A stretch of 7,031 bases of DNA, taken from contig JAFWEA010000368.1 of assembly GCA_017543005.1 (NCBI GenBank), forward strand, positions 1 through 7,031. The letters run 5' to 3'. The position numbers and the translations under genes were made by a program. Positions 1 to 5,024 of this stretch are shown piece by piece. Source of the DNA: Solobacterium sp. (GTDB lineage Bacteria > Bacillota_I > Bacilli_A > Erysipelotrichales > Erysipelotrichaceae). How positions within the stretch are numbered: the stretch's first letter is position 1; each line of letters opens with the position of its first letter. The notes beneath the pieces are model-generated. The model saw only the letters and a list, made by a program, of their open reading frames with translations. It had not been told where the DNA came from and ran no database searches.

Positions 1-642
1 ACTGTAGAGCGACTTGTTCTTGCCCGGGGACAGCAGCAGTTCCACCGCTTCCTTGCAGGCCGGGGAACCGACATAGACGATGATGTCATCGACATGCAGA
101 TGGGTATAGGGACCGGGGGAAATCATGACATCCTGGCCGCGCTTGATGGCCACGATGGTGGCGCCGGTGCACTGCCAGAAGCGCAGTTCGCCGATCGTCA
201 TGCCGATCTTGTCGGAATCGGCCGGAACCCGGACTTCATAGTTGGGCAGGGCCTGATCACCCGGCAAGGGCGAGGCACTGGCAGCGACGAGCTGGGAACT
301 GATCTCGACCATCTCCCGGCCCAGTTCGGTATACTGCCGATACAGTTCTTCCAGCCGGTTGCTCAGTGACATCTGGTTCTGCCGGATCTGGATGGTCTGC
401 AGATAATCATGCGCCTGGTCGGCGGAGAGCACATAGGAACCCCGGCTTTCGCGGATTTCAACGATGTGCATATCGGCCAGCAGGCTGAGCGCTTTCCGGA
501 TGGTTTCCGGGGAAACGCCGAAGGACGAGGAAAGAACCGACAGGCCGGGCAGACGCTTGCCTTCCGGGATATCACCGCGGGCAATTTCGGCAGCGATCAT
601 GGCGGCGATCCGCATGTATTGTGGCAGTTTTCTGTTTTCCAT
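1..642 (-). CDS. GntR-type regulator with C-terminal RCK_C (TrkA-C) domain, BusR-like, partial
   Basis: Reading leftward from the ATG at 642, 214 codons stay open to the window edge, so the C-terminus is cut off, probably by little. Residues 1-72 form a GntR winged helix: the recognition-helix motif SPETIRKAL lies at 44-52 and the wing RGSYVL at 67-72. Residues about 80-122 are rich in heptad-like leucines and charges and look like a coiled coil. Residues about 135-205 match an RCK_C/TrkA-C domain (KIGMTIGELRFW at 145-156, then a GATIVAIKRG strand). This domain order is that of BusR, a cyclic-di-AMP-binding repressor of glycine-betaine uptake in lactococci and streptococci, about 210 residues long. 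By analogy this is a DNA-binding protein sensing c-di-AMP in osmotic or ion balance, but no transporter target is visible; it may lie beyond the left edge. The start is supported by GGGAGG at 653-658 with normal spacing. YhcF-type GntR proteins lack the RCK_C half. Confidence 0.88.
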   Translation of the reverse strand, partial: MENRKLPQYMRIAAMIAAEIARGDIPEGKRLPGLSVLSSSFGVSPETIRKALSLLADMHIVEIRESRGSYVLSADQAHDYLQTIQIRQNQMSLSNRLEELYRQYTELGREMVEISSQLVAASASPLPGDQALPNYEVRVPADSDKIGMTIGELRFWQCTGATIVAIKRGQDVMISPGPYTHLHVDDIIVYVGSPACKEAVELLLSPGKNKSLYS

Positions 643-678
643 CGGTAAATCCTCCCTTCCGGTTGAACTCAAAACAAA

Positions 679-693
679 TCTGCCGGCGGCAGA
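679..693. repeat. 15-nt inverted repeat in the leader of the GntR/RCK_C gene
   Basis: TCTGCCG and CGGCAGA flank a single central G, giving perfect 7-bp arms. It lies between the predicted transcription start (about 731) and the ribosome binding site. It could be an operator half-site pair or a small leader hairpin. No partner structure or T-run is seen, so it is not a terminator. Confidence 0.4.
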
Positions 694-737
694 CTGCGTG
701 TATCCATGAAGTCGTGAAACGGATGAAATCTGTCACT

Positions 738-746
738 ATTATACCA
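738..746 (-). promoter_or_regulatory. Extended -10 promoter of the GntR/RCK_C gene
   Basis: Minus strand reads TGG then a perfect TATAAT (738-743), an extended -10 element. No good -35 hexamer lies 16-18 nt upstream, as is usual for extended -10 promoters. Transcription would start near 731, giving a leader of about 89 nt. The remainder of the 643-803 gap holds this leader and no gene. Confidence 0.6.
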
Positions 747-803
747 TGCTGGAAAAACAGAGGGGAAAACGCACTTTCTTATGGAATAATCAGGATTCGT
801 TAT

Positions 804-827
804 AAAAAAACAGGCATGTGCCTGTTT
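804..827 (-). terminator. Intrinsic terminator of the DUF4230/ferritin-like operon
   Basis: On the minus strand AAACAGGC, loop ACAT and GCCTGTTT form a perfect 8-bp stem that runs straight into further Ts. It begins 7 nt after the stop codon of the ferritin-like gene and lies upstream of the promoter of the next minus-strand gene, so it separates the two units. Confidence 0.85.
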
Positions 828-834
828 CGGATGT

Positions 835-1344
835 TTACTGCTTGAGCATGGCGAGCAGTTCGTCACCATGGCGGATTTCATCTTCCCGGATCAGCTCGAT
901 TTCCGGGAAGTGCCGGCAGAGGTGCTCGCAGGCCTTGGCAGCGGCGTATTCCGCGGTAGCCAGGGAGCCGAAGGTACCGGCCCGGCCAAGCAGGCGGTAA
1001 GCCGTGCAGACGGCAGTGGAACGGGTGTCCCGGGCAGTCAGCTCGGTGCGGGTCAGGTGATAGTAGATCGTGGCATGATCCGCCTCATCCTTCGCAAACC
1101 CGCGCAGTTTTTCGGCAGTGTCCGCATCTTCGGTCAGATCGGCCAGGGCGTTGTACATCAATGCCGAGTCGAGTTCAGCCTGCTGGGCCTTCAGCAGTTC
1201 ATCCCTGTAAAAATCCAGGGCAGTGGTATCCTCCGGCAGGGGCCGGTTCCACTGACTGACTTTATAGGCGGCGTAGGCGCCGGCAGTCAGCACGGCACCC
1301 AGCAGAAGGTCTCTGCCGCTGTTGTTTTTTCTTCTTCTTCCCAT
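835..1344 (-). CDS. Ferritin-like diiron protein with N-terminal membrane-anchor-like segment
   Basis: 169 residues. A basic N-terminus (RRRK at 3-6) precedes a short hydrophobic segment at about 13-29, probably a membrane anchor or membrane-associating helix. Residues about 43-168 can be read as a four-helix ferritin/rubrerythrin-type bundle with a full ligand set in the right order: E57 (QAELDSALMY), E87-x-x-H90 (DEADH), E132 (TAEYAAAK) and E156-x-x-H159 (EDEIRH). This E, ExxH, E, ExxH pattern is known from rubrerythrin, VIT-type ferritin-like domains and related di-iron or di-manganese oxidases, so a role in iron handling or peroxide removal is plausible; the exact reaction cannot be told. 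No rubredoxin CxxC domain is present. Translation starts 4 nt after the stop of the upstream DUF4230-like gene, and its AGGAG site (1353-1357 region) overlaps that gene's end, so the two are probably translationally coupled. Topology is uncertain: the basic N-terminus would favour an outside ferritin domain if the segment spans the membrane. Confidence 0.82.
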   Translation of the reverse strand: MGRRRKNNSGRDLLLGAVLTAGAYAAYKVSQWNRPLPEDTTALDFYRDELLKAQQAELDSALMYNALADLTEDADTAEKLRGFAKDEADHATIYYHLTRTELTARDTRSTAVCTAYRLLGRAGTFGSLATAEYAAAKACEHLCRHFPEIELIREDEIRHGDELLAMLKQ

Positions 1345-1348
1345 ATGT

Positions 1349-2122
1349 TTACTCCTGTTCTTTCTCGTCCACGATAATGGTTACCTTGTAGGCCGGGGAG
1401 ATGGAACTGACCACCGGCTGATAGAGCTCATAGGCAGACAGCCGGGCAAAGCGGACCGCCTTTTCGAAGCAGTCGTCTTCGTTCAGCCGGGCCGTCAGCT
1501 TGACGATGGCGGCGTTTTCAAACGTCTTGATTTCGTCGGCAGTCATCTTGATTTCACCGAAGGCCAGCCAGCCGCGCTTGGTATCACCGATGACGGTCTT
1601 TTCCGGATTGAACACAACACTGTGCAGCTCCGGATACGGTACATGGATCACGACGGTATACAGGTCCTCGTCAAACAGGATGGAATCCCGGGTGACCTTG
1701 GAAAGATCAATGGTATATTCGCCGGTGCCGTAGATGGTTTCGATCAGGCTCTTGGAAGTAATGTCCCAGTTGAACAGGCCGGCCTGGGTGATGATGGCCG
1801 GAACGGATACTTCCTGTTCATCCACGATCAGCAGTTCCTGACGCTGGGAGGCACCCAGCACCGCATCCTCGAAGTCAACGGCCTTGAAGCCGAAGATGCC
1901 GTTGTTTTCCAGGGTGACATCGTGGTCCTCCACCGGTGTGATTTCCGGTGCTTTCGGCCGGATCGTATCATAGATGAACCAGATGCCGCCCAGCAGAAGC
2001 GCATAGCCGAGGAAGACAGCCAGCATTTTCAGAACCCGGTTTTTCCGGGTGGCTTTCTTGACGCCCTGATCAACGGCGGCGGAGATCATTTCCTGCAGTT
2101 CTTTTTCATTGATATCGTTCAT
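1349..2122 (-). CDS. DUF4230-like membrane-anchored protein
   Basis: 257 residues. A charged N-terminal stretch (1-29, ending KKATRKNR) precedes one clear transmembrane helix at about 31-51 (LAVFLGYALLLGGIWFIY). The rest is a single extracytoplasmic-type domain. A central block with a YTIDLSKV strand (136-143), TVVIHVPYPEL (156-165) and a later helix-rich region around 195-235 resembles the DUF4230 family, which has no assigned biochemical function. I recognise this from the strand pattern, not from a search, so the family call is moderate. No catalytic motif or cysteine cluster is seen. The start ATG has a near-ideal AAAGGAGG seven bases upstream. It is the first gene of a two-gene operon with the ferritin-like gene; sharing a coupled transcript with a metal-binding neighbour hints at a joint envelope function, which is inference. 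Confidence 0.78.
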   Translation of the reverse strand: MNDINEKELQEMISAAVDQGVKKATRKNRVLKMLAVFLGYALLLGGIWFIYDTIRPKAPEITPVEDHDVTLENNGIFGFKAVDFEDAVLGASQRQELLIVDEQEVSVPAIITQAGLFNWDITSKSLIETIYGTGEYTIDLSKVTRDSILFDEDLYTVVIHVPYPELHSVVFNPEKTVIGDTKRGWLAFGEIKMTADEIKTFENAAIVKLTARLNEDDCFEKAVRFARLSAYELYQPVVSSISPAYKVTIIVDEKEQE

Positions 2123-2148
2123 GTCAGTTCCTCCTTTGCGGAAGTCCG

Positions 2149-2158
2149 GGGATATCCC
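2149..2158. repeat. Perfect palindrome at the predicted start of the DUF4230 operon transcript
   Basis: GGGATATCCC is a perfect 10-bp palindrome, embedded in CCGGGGATATCCCGG. It sits about +4 to +13 from the transcription start predicted by the -10 box at 2168-2173 and just before the ribosome binding site. This is a position where a repressor would block transcription, so it is a candidate operator. The binding protein is unknown. Confidence 0.35.
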
Positions 2159-2167
2159 GGTATTTTT

Positions 2168-2173
2168 ATTATA
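2168..2173 (-). promoter_or_regulatory. -10 box for the DUF4230/ferritin-like operon
   Basis: A perfect TATAAT on the minus strand in an AT-rich patch, 46 nt before the start codon. The matching -35 position (2191-2196, GTGCGT) is a poor match to TTGACA and no TG extension is present. The promoter may therefore be weak or need an activator. Confidence 0.5.
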
Positions 2174-2220
2174 ACGGCAAGCGGCGCAGGACGCACGGCC
2201 GGGCGGGCCGGATTAATAAT

Positions 2221-2249
2221 TAGACAACTTCGGGACTCTTTTATAAAAT
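2221..2249 (+). promoter_or_regulatory. Sigma-70-type promoter of the aldo/keto reductase gene
   Basis: TAGACA (2221-2226), a 17-nt spacer and TAAAAT (2244-2249) each match consensus at five of six positions. A TATAAA overlaps at 2242-2247. Transcription would begin near 2256, giving a very short leader that starts at the GGGAGGG ribosome site. This promoter diverges from the DUF4230 operon promoter in the same 147-bp gap. Confidence 0.55.
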
Positions 2250-2269
2250 TTTTACGGGAGGGCAAATAT

Positions 2270-3403
2270 ATGGAATTCATTCCGGAAAAGAAACTCGGAT
2301 TCGGTCTGATGCGGCTGCCGCAGAATGACCCGGACAATCCGGCAGATGTCGATATCGAACAGCTGAAGGACATGGTCGACCTGTTCATGAAAGAAGGCTT
2401 TACCTACTTTGATACAGCCTGGATGTACAATGCGTTTGCGAGTGAATCGTGTGCGAAGGAAGCACTGGTCAGCCGCTATCCGCGGGAAAGCTTCACCCTG
2501 GCCACCAAGCTGCACGCCGGCTTCATCCGGACAGAGGAAGACCGGGACAAGGTGTTCAATGCCCAGCTGGAGAAGACCGGAGCCGGTTATTTTGATTACT
2601 ATCTGATCCACGGGATCGAAGAGAACATGCTGGAGACCTATGAGAAGCTGGACTGCTTCAGCTGGCTGCTGGAGAAGAAGGAACAGGGCTTGGTCAGGCA
2701 TGCGGGCTTCTCCTACCATGATTCCCCGGAACTGCTTGATAAACTGCTGAAAGAACATCCGGCAATGGAATTCGTGCAGATCCAGCTGAACTATCTGGAC
2801 TGGGAGAGCGAATGGATCCAGTCGCGGGCCTGCCTGGAGGTCTGCCGGAAGCACAATAAGCCGGTCATCGTCATGGAGCCGGTCAAGGGCGGCACCCTGG
2901 CAAAGGTACCGGCGGCTGCGGAAGAGCTGTTCAGGGGATATGACAGCACAAAGTCCGTGCCGAGCTGGGCCATCCGCTTTGCGGCCTCACAGCCCGGGGT
3001 CATGCTGGTGCTGTCGGGCATGAGCAGCCTGGCCCAGATGCAGGACAACCTCAGCTATATGAAGGAGTTCGTGCCGTTAACCGAAGAAGAGACAGCGATG
3101 TGCTTCCGGGCGGCGGAGATCATCAACAGCCAGACGGCGATCCCGTGCACGGCCTGCCACTACTGCACGGAAGGCTGCCCGATGCAGATCTGCATTCCCG
3201 AGTACTTCTCGATCTACAACGAAGACATGCGGGAGGATCTGGAAGAAAAGGGCTGGACCATCAATTTCACCAACTATGAGATTCTGAACAAGAAGTTCGG
3301 CAAGGCCAGTGCCTGCATTGCCTGCGGGCAGTGCGAGGGGGTCTGTCCGCAGCACCTGCCGATCATTCGGTATCTGCAGGATGTCGCCGCACATTATGAA
3401 TAA
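2270..3403 (+). CDS. Aldo/keto reductase with C-terminal 2[4Fe-4S] ferredoxin-like domain
   Basis: 377 residues from the ATG at 2270, preceded by GGGAGGG (2256-2262) at 7-nt spacing; the frame is open far upstream but that part is antisense to the DUF4230 gene. Residues 8-265 form an aldo/keto reductase (AKR) barrel: LGFGLMRLP at 9-17 and the catalytic tetrad D48 and Y53 (FDTAWMYN), K80 (ATKLHAG) and H114 (YYLIHG). Residues 290-365 carry two CxxCxxCxxxCP clusters, C293/C296/C299/C303 and C349/C352/C355/C359, each followed by proline, as in bacterial ferredoxins. This is the COG1453-type oxidoreductase group, common in anaerobes. The product likely reduces or oxidises a carbonyl/alcohol, with electrons passing through the iron-sulfur clusters; substrate and cofactor preference are not visible. 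It is cytoplasmic, with no signal peptide. It is transcribed alone, between its own promoter and terminator. Confidence 0.95.
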   Translation: MEFIPEKKLGFGLMRLPQNDPDNPADVDIEQLKDMVDLFMKEGFTYFDTAWMYNAFASESCAKEALVSRYPRESFTLATKLHAGFIRTEEDRDKVFNAQLEKTGAGYFDYYLIHGIEENMLETYEKLDCFSWLLEKKEQGLVRHAGFSYHDSPELLDKLLKEHPAMEFVQIQLNYLDWESEWIQSRACLEVCRKHNKPVIVMEPVKGGTLAKVPAAAEELFRGYDSTKSVPSWAIRFAASQPGVMLVLSGMSSLAQMQDNLSYMKEFVPLTEEETAMCFRAAEIINSQTAIPCTACHYCTEGCPMQICIPEYFSIYNEDMREDLEEKGWTINFTNYEILNKKFGKASACIACGQCEGVCPQHLPIIRYLQDVAAHYE

Positions 3404-3412
3404 TCCGTACAG

Positions 3413-3437
3413 GGAGGAAGACAATTCCTCCTTTTTT
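3413..3437 (+). terminator. Intrinsic terminator after the aldo/keto reductase gene
   Basis: GGAGGAA (3413-3419), a 5-nt loop and TTCCTCC (3425-3431) form a perfect 7-bp stem followed by six Ts. Flanking GTACA and TGTAC could extend the pairing. It starts 10 nt after the stop codon. Confidence 0.9.
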
Positions 3438-3453
3438 GTACAATGGCACCGCT

Positions 3454-3477
3454 GCATAGGAAATAACTGCTCTATGC
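3454..3477. repeat. Inverted repeat upstream of the M20 amidohydrolase promoter
   Basis: GCATAG (3454-3459) and CTATGC (3472-3477) are separated by 12 nt. The right arm occupies the -35 position relative to the -10 at 3495-3500. This makes it a candidate operator for the amidohydrolase gene, though six-base arms can arise by chance. Confidence 0.3.
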
Positions 3478-3491
3478 TTTTACAGATCTGG

Positions 3492-3500
3492 TGGTATGAT
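3492..3500 (+). promoter_or_regulatory. Extended -10 promoter of the M20 amidohydrolase gene
   Basis: TGG followed by TATGAT (3495-3500), five of six matches to TATAAT, with a TG extension at 3492-3493. No -35 match at proper spacing. Transcription would start near 3507, about 22 nt before the start codon. The in-frame ATG at 3496 lies inside this box and so is unlikely to be translated. Confidence 0.5.
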
Positions 3501-3528
3501 AAAAACATTGAATGGAGAAAATAAGCTT

Positions 3529-4884
3529 ATGATGAGAAAAGAAATCGCACAGCTCTCCGAACAGTACAAAGGTATTTTTGAGGAGTGCGCCAATCAGATC
3601 TGGGCTACCCCGGAACTGAACTTCACCGAACACAAGTCTCATGAAGCAGCGAAAAAGGTCATGGAAGATCTCGGCTTTGAGATCACCCTCCTGCCGGACA
3701 TGGACACGGCGTTTGTCGCCACAGCCGGTCACGGTTCACCGGTCATCGGCATCCTGGGTGAACTGGATGCGCTGCCGGGTCTGAGCCAGAAGGCTGACTG
3801 TGATCATCTGGATCCGGTGGAAGGCGGTGCCCCGGGCCATGGCTGCGGCCATAACCTGCTTGGCTGCGGCGGCATGGAATGTGCCTATATCCTCTGGAAG
3901 TATCTGGAAGCCAACAACATGGAAGGCACCATCAAGTACTTCTCCTGCCCGGCAGAAGAAGGCGGCGTCGGCAAGGTCTACATGATCCACAGAGGCGCTT
4001 TCGATGATGTCGACTTCTGCGTCAACTGGCATCCGGGGGCCGGCTTCGGCATTACCCATGACGGCAAGTCCATTGCCATCCAGAACTACCGATTCCACGG
4101 CATCGCCTCCCACGCGGCCGGCATGCCGGAAATGGGCAGATCCGCCCTGGACGCCCTCGAACTGTTCAACATCGGCATTCAGTTCATCCGTGAACACATG
4201 ACAAAGGATACCTATATCCACTATGCCATCACCGATACCGGCGGACAGGCGGCCAACGTCGTGCAGGCCTATGCCGAGGGACAGTATGTGGTCCGGGCAA
4301 AGGACAATACCGAACTCAAGAAGATGCTGGCCAGAGTGGACAAGATTGCCAAGGGGGCAGCCATGATGACCGAAACAACCGTGGATGAACCGGAACTTGT
4401 GTCCGCTTTCTCATCATTCATTGACAATACCGTCCTGGCCGATGTCGCCCGTGAAAACATCAAGGCATGCATGCCGATGGATTATACCGAAGAAGAAAAG
4501 GCTTATCTGGAGAAGTTCATTGCGGTTGGTGCCAAAGCCGGTACCGGTGAACTGCTTGACAATGAGATTCATGAAGATCAGCCGACCAGCTCCGATGTCG
4601 CCGATGTCAGCTGGGTTGTGCCGACCTCGATGATTACGGTTCCGACCTGGGCCTTCGGTACAGCCGCCCACAGCTGGGCAGCTACAGCCCAGGGCAAGAG
4701 TGCAGTTGCTCACAAAGGCATGAACCTGGCGGCCCAGATCATGGCCAACATCGCCCTTGACATGATGGCCAAACCGGAACTGATCGAAGCCGCCAAGGAA
4801 GAGCATAAGAAGAACCTGCGCGGGCGCACCTATGAAGGTGAATGCCTGATCCCGAAGGACAAGAAGCCGGTTCCGATCTATTAA
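3529..4884 (+). CDS. M20D-family amidohydrolase, AbgB-like (p-aminobenzoyl-glutamate hydrolase type)
   Basis: 451 residues from ATG 3529, chosen over an in-frame ATG at 3496 because GGAGA lies 10-15 nt upstream of 3529 and the earlier one falls in the promoter; an adjacent ATG at 3532 is equally possible. M20 metallopeptidase features appear in order: GELDALPG (77-84), GHGCGHN (103-109, metal-site Cys/His), PAEEGG (141-146, catalytic Glu and metal ligand), NWHPG (166-170), a lid/dimerisation domain around 182-300 with SHAAGMP (194-200), then DVADVSWVVP (356-365) and a C-terminal His at 381 or 395. The DVADVSW block and overall length favour the AbgB branch, which splits p-aminobenzoyl-glutamate, a folate breakdown product; related M20D enzymes cut other N-acyl or dipeptide amides, so the substrate is unproven. 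No abgA partner or transporter is next to it. It has no signal peptide, so it acts in the cytoplasm. It is a single-gene unit ended by a strong terminator. Confidence 0.93.
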   Translation: MMRKEIAQLSEQYKGIFEECANQIWATPELNFTEHKSHEAAKKVMEDLGFEITLLPDMDTAFVATAGHGSPVIGILGELDALPGLSQKADCDHLDPVEGGAPGHGCGHNLLGCGGMECAYILWKYLEANNMEGTIKYFSCPAEEGGVGKVYMIHRGAFDDVDFCVNWHPGAGFGITHDGKSIAIQNYRFHGIASHAAGMPEMGRSALDALELFNIGIQFIREHMTKDTYIHYAITDTGGQAANVVQAYAEGQYVVRAKDNTELKKMLARVDKIAKGAAMMTETTVDEPELVSAFSSFIDNTVLADVARENIKACMPMDYTEEEKAYLEKFIAVGAKAGTGELLDNEIHEDQPTSSDVADVSWVVPTSMITVPTWAFGTAAHSWAATAQGKSAVAHKGMNLAAQIMANIALDMMAKPELIEAAKEEHKKNLRGRTYEGECLIPKDKKPVPIY

Positions 4885-4907
4885 TCTGATTCAAAATACT
4901 TATGCAG

Positions 4908-4941
4908 AATACAGGGGAGACAGGATCCCCTGTATTTTTTT
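4908..4941 (+). terminator. Strong intrinsic terminator after the amidohydrolase gene
   Basis: AATACAGGGGA (4908-4918) pairs perfectly with TCCCCTGTATT (4926-4936), an 11-bp stem with a 7-nt loop. A seven-T run (4935-4941) follows and overlaps the end of the stem. Confidence 0.93.
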
Positions 4942-4972
4942 GCAAGTTCATGAAATTATTTCGTCCTCTTCA

Positions 4973-5000
4973 GATACAGTTCACATTGGCCCGTTATTAT
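4973..5000 (+). promoter_or_regulatory. Possible promoter of the beta-helix lipoprotein gene
   Basis: TATTAT (4995-5000) matches the -10 consensus at five of six positions. The best -35 candidate is GATACA (4973-4978) with a 16-nt spacer, a weak match. Because a strong terminator lies just upstream, a promoter is expected in this 83-nt gap, and this is the best candidate. Confidence 0.3.
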
Positions 5001-5024
5001 GACGGCACAACGGAGGTAATACCA

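Noticed and set aside
868..1377. Plus-strand open frame of 169 codons opposite the ferritin-like gene
   Set aside because: Its translation has no family features, while the minus strand has a full diiron ligand set, a ribosome site and a terminator.
2197..2211. GC-rich repeat GGCCGGGCGGGCCGG in the divergent gap
   Set aside because: Only a 4-bp imperfect inverted repeat with no matching promoter position; likely composition.
1322..2269. Upstream extension of the aldo/keto reductase frame
   Set aside because: The frame is open by chance antisense to the DUF4230-like gene; the family alignment, promoter and GGGAGGG site all place the start at 2270.
3736..4221. Minus-strand open frame inside the amidohydrolase gene
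   Set aside because: It is a shadow of the M20 gene, whose metal-binding motifs span this region on the plus strand.
4902..5024. N-terminal extension of the lipoprotein frame from an ATG at 4902
   Set aside because: It begins just before and reads through the upstream terminator hairpin, and would bury the signal peptide; GGAGG and the lipobox distance fix the start at 5025.
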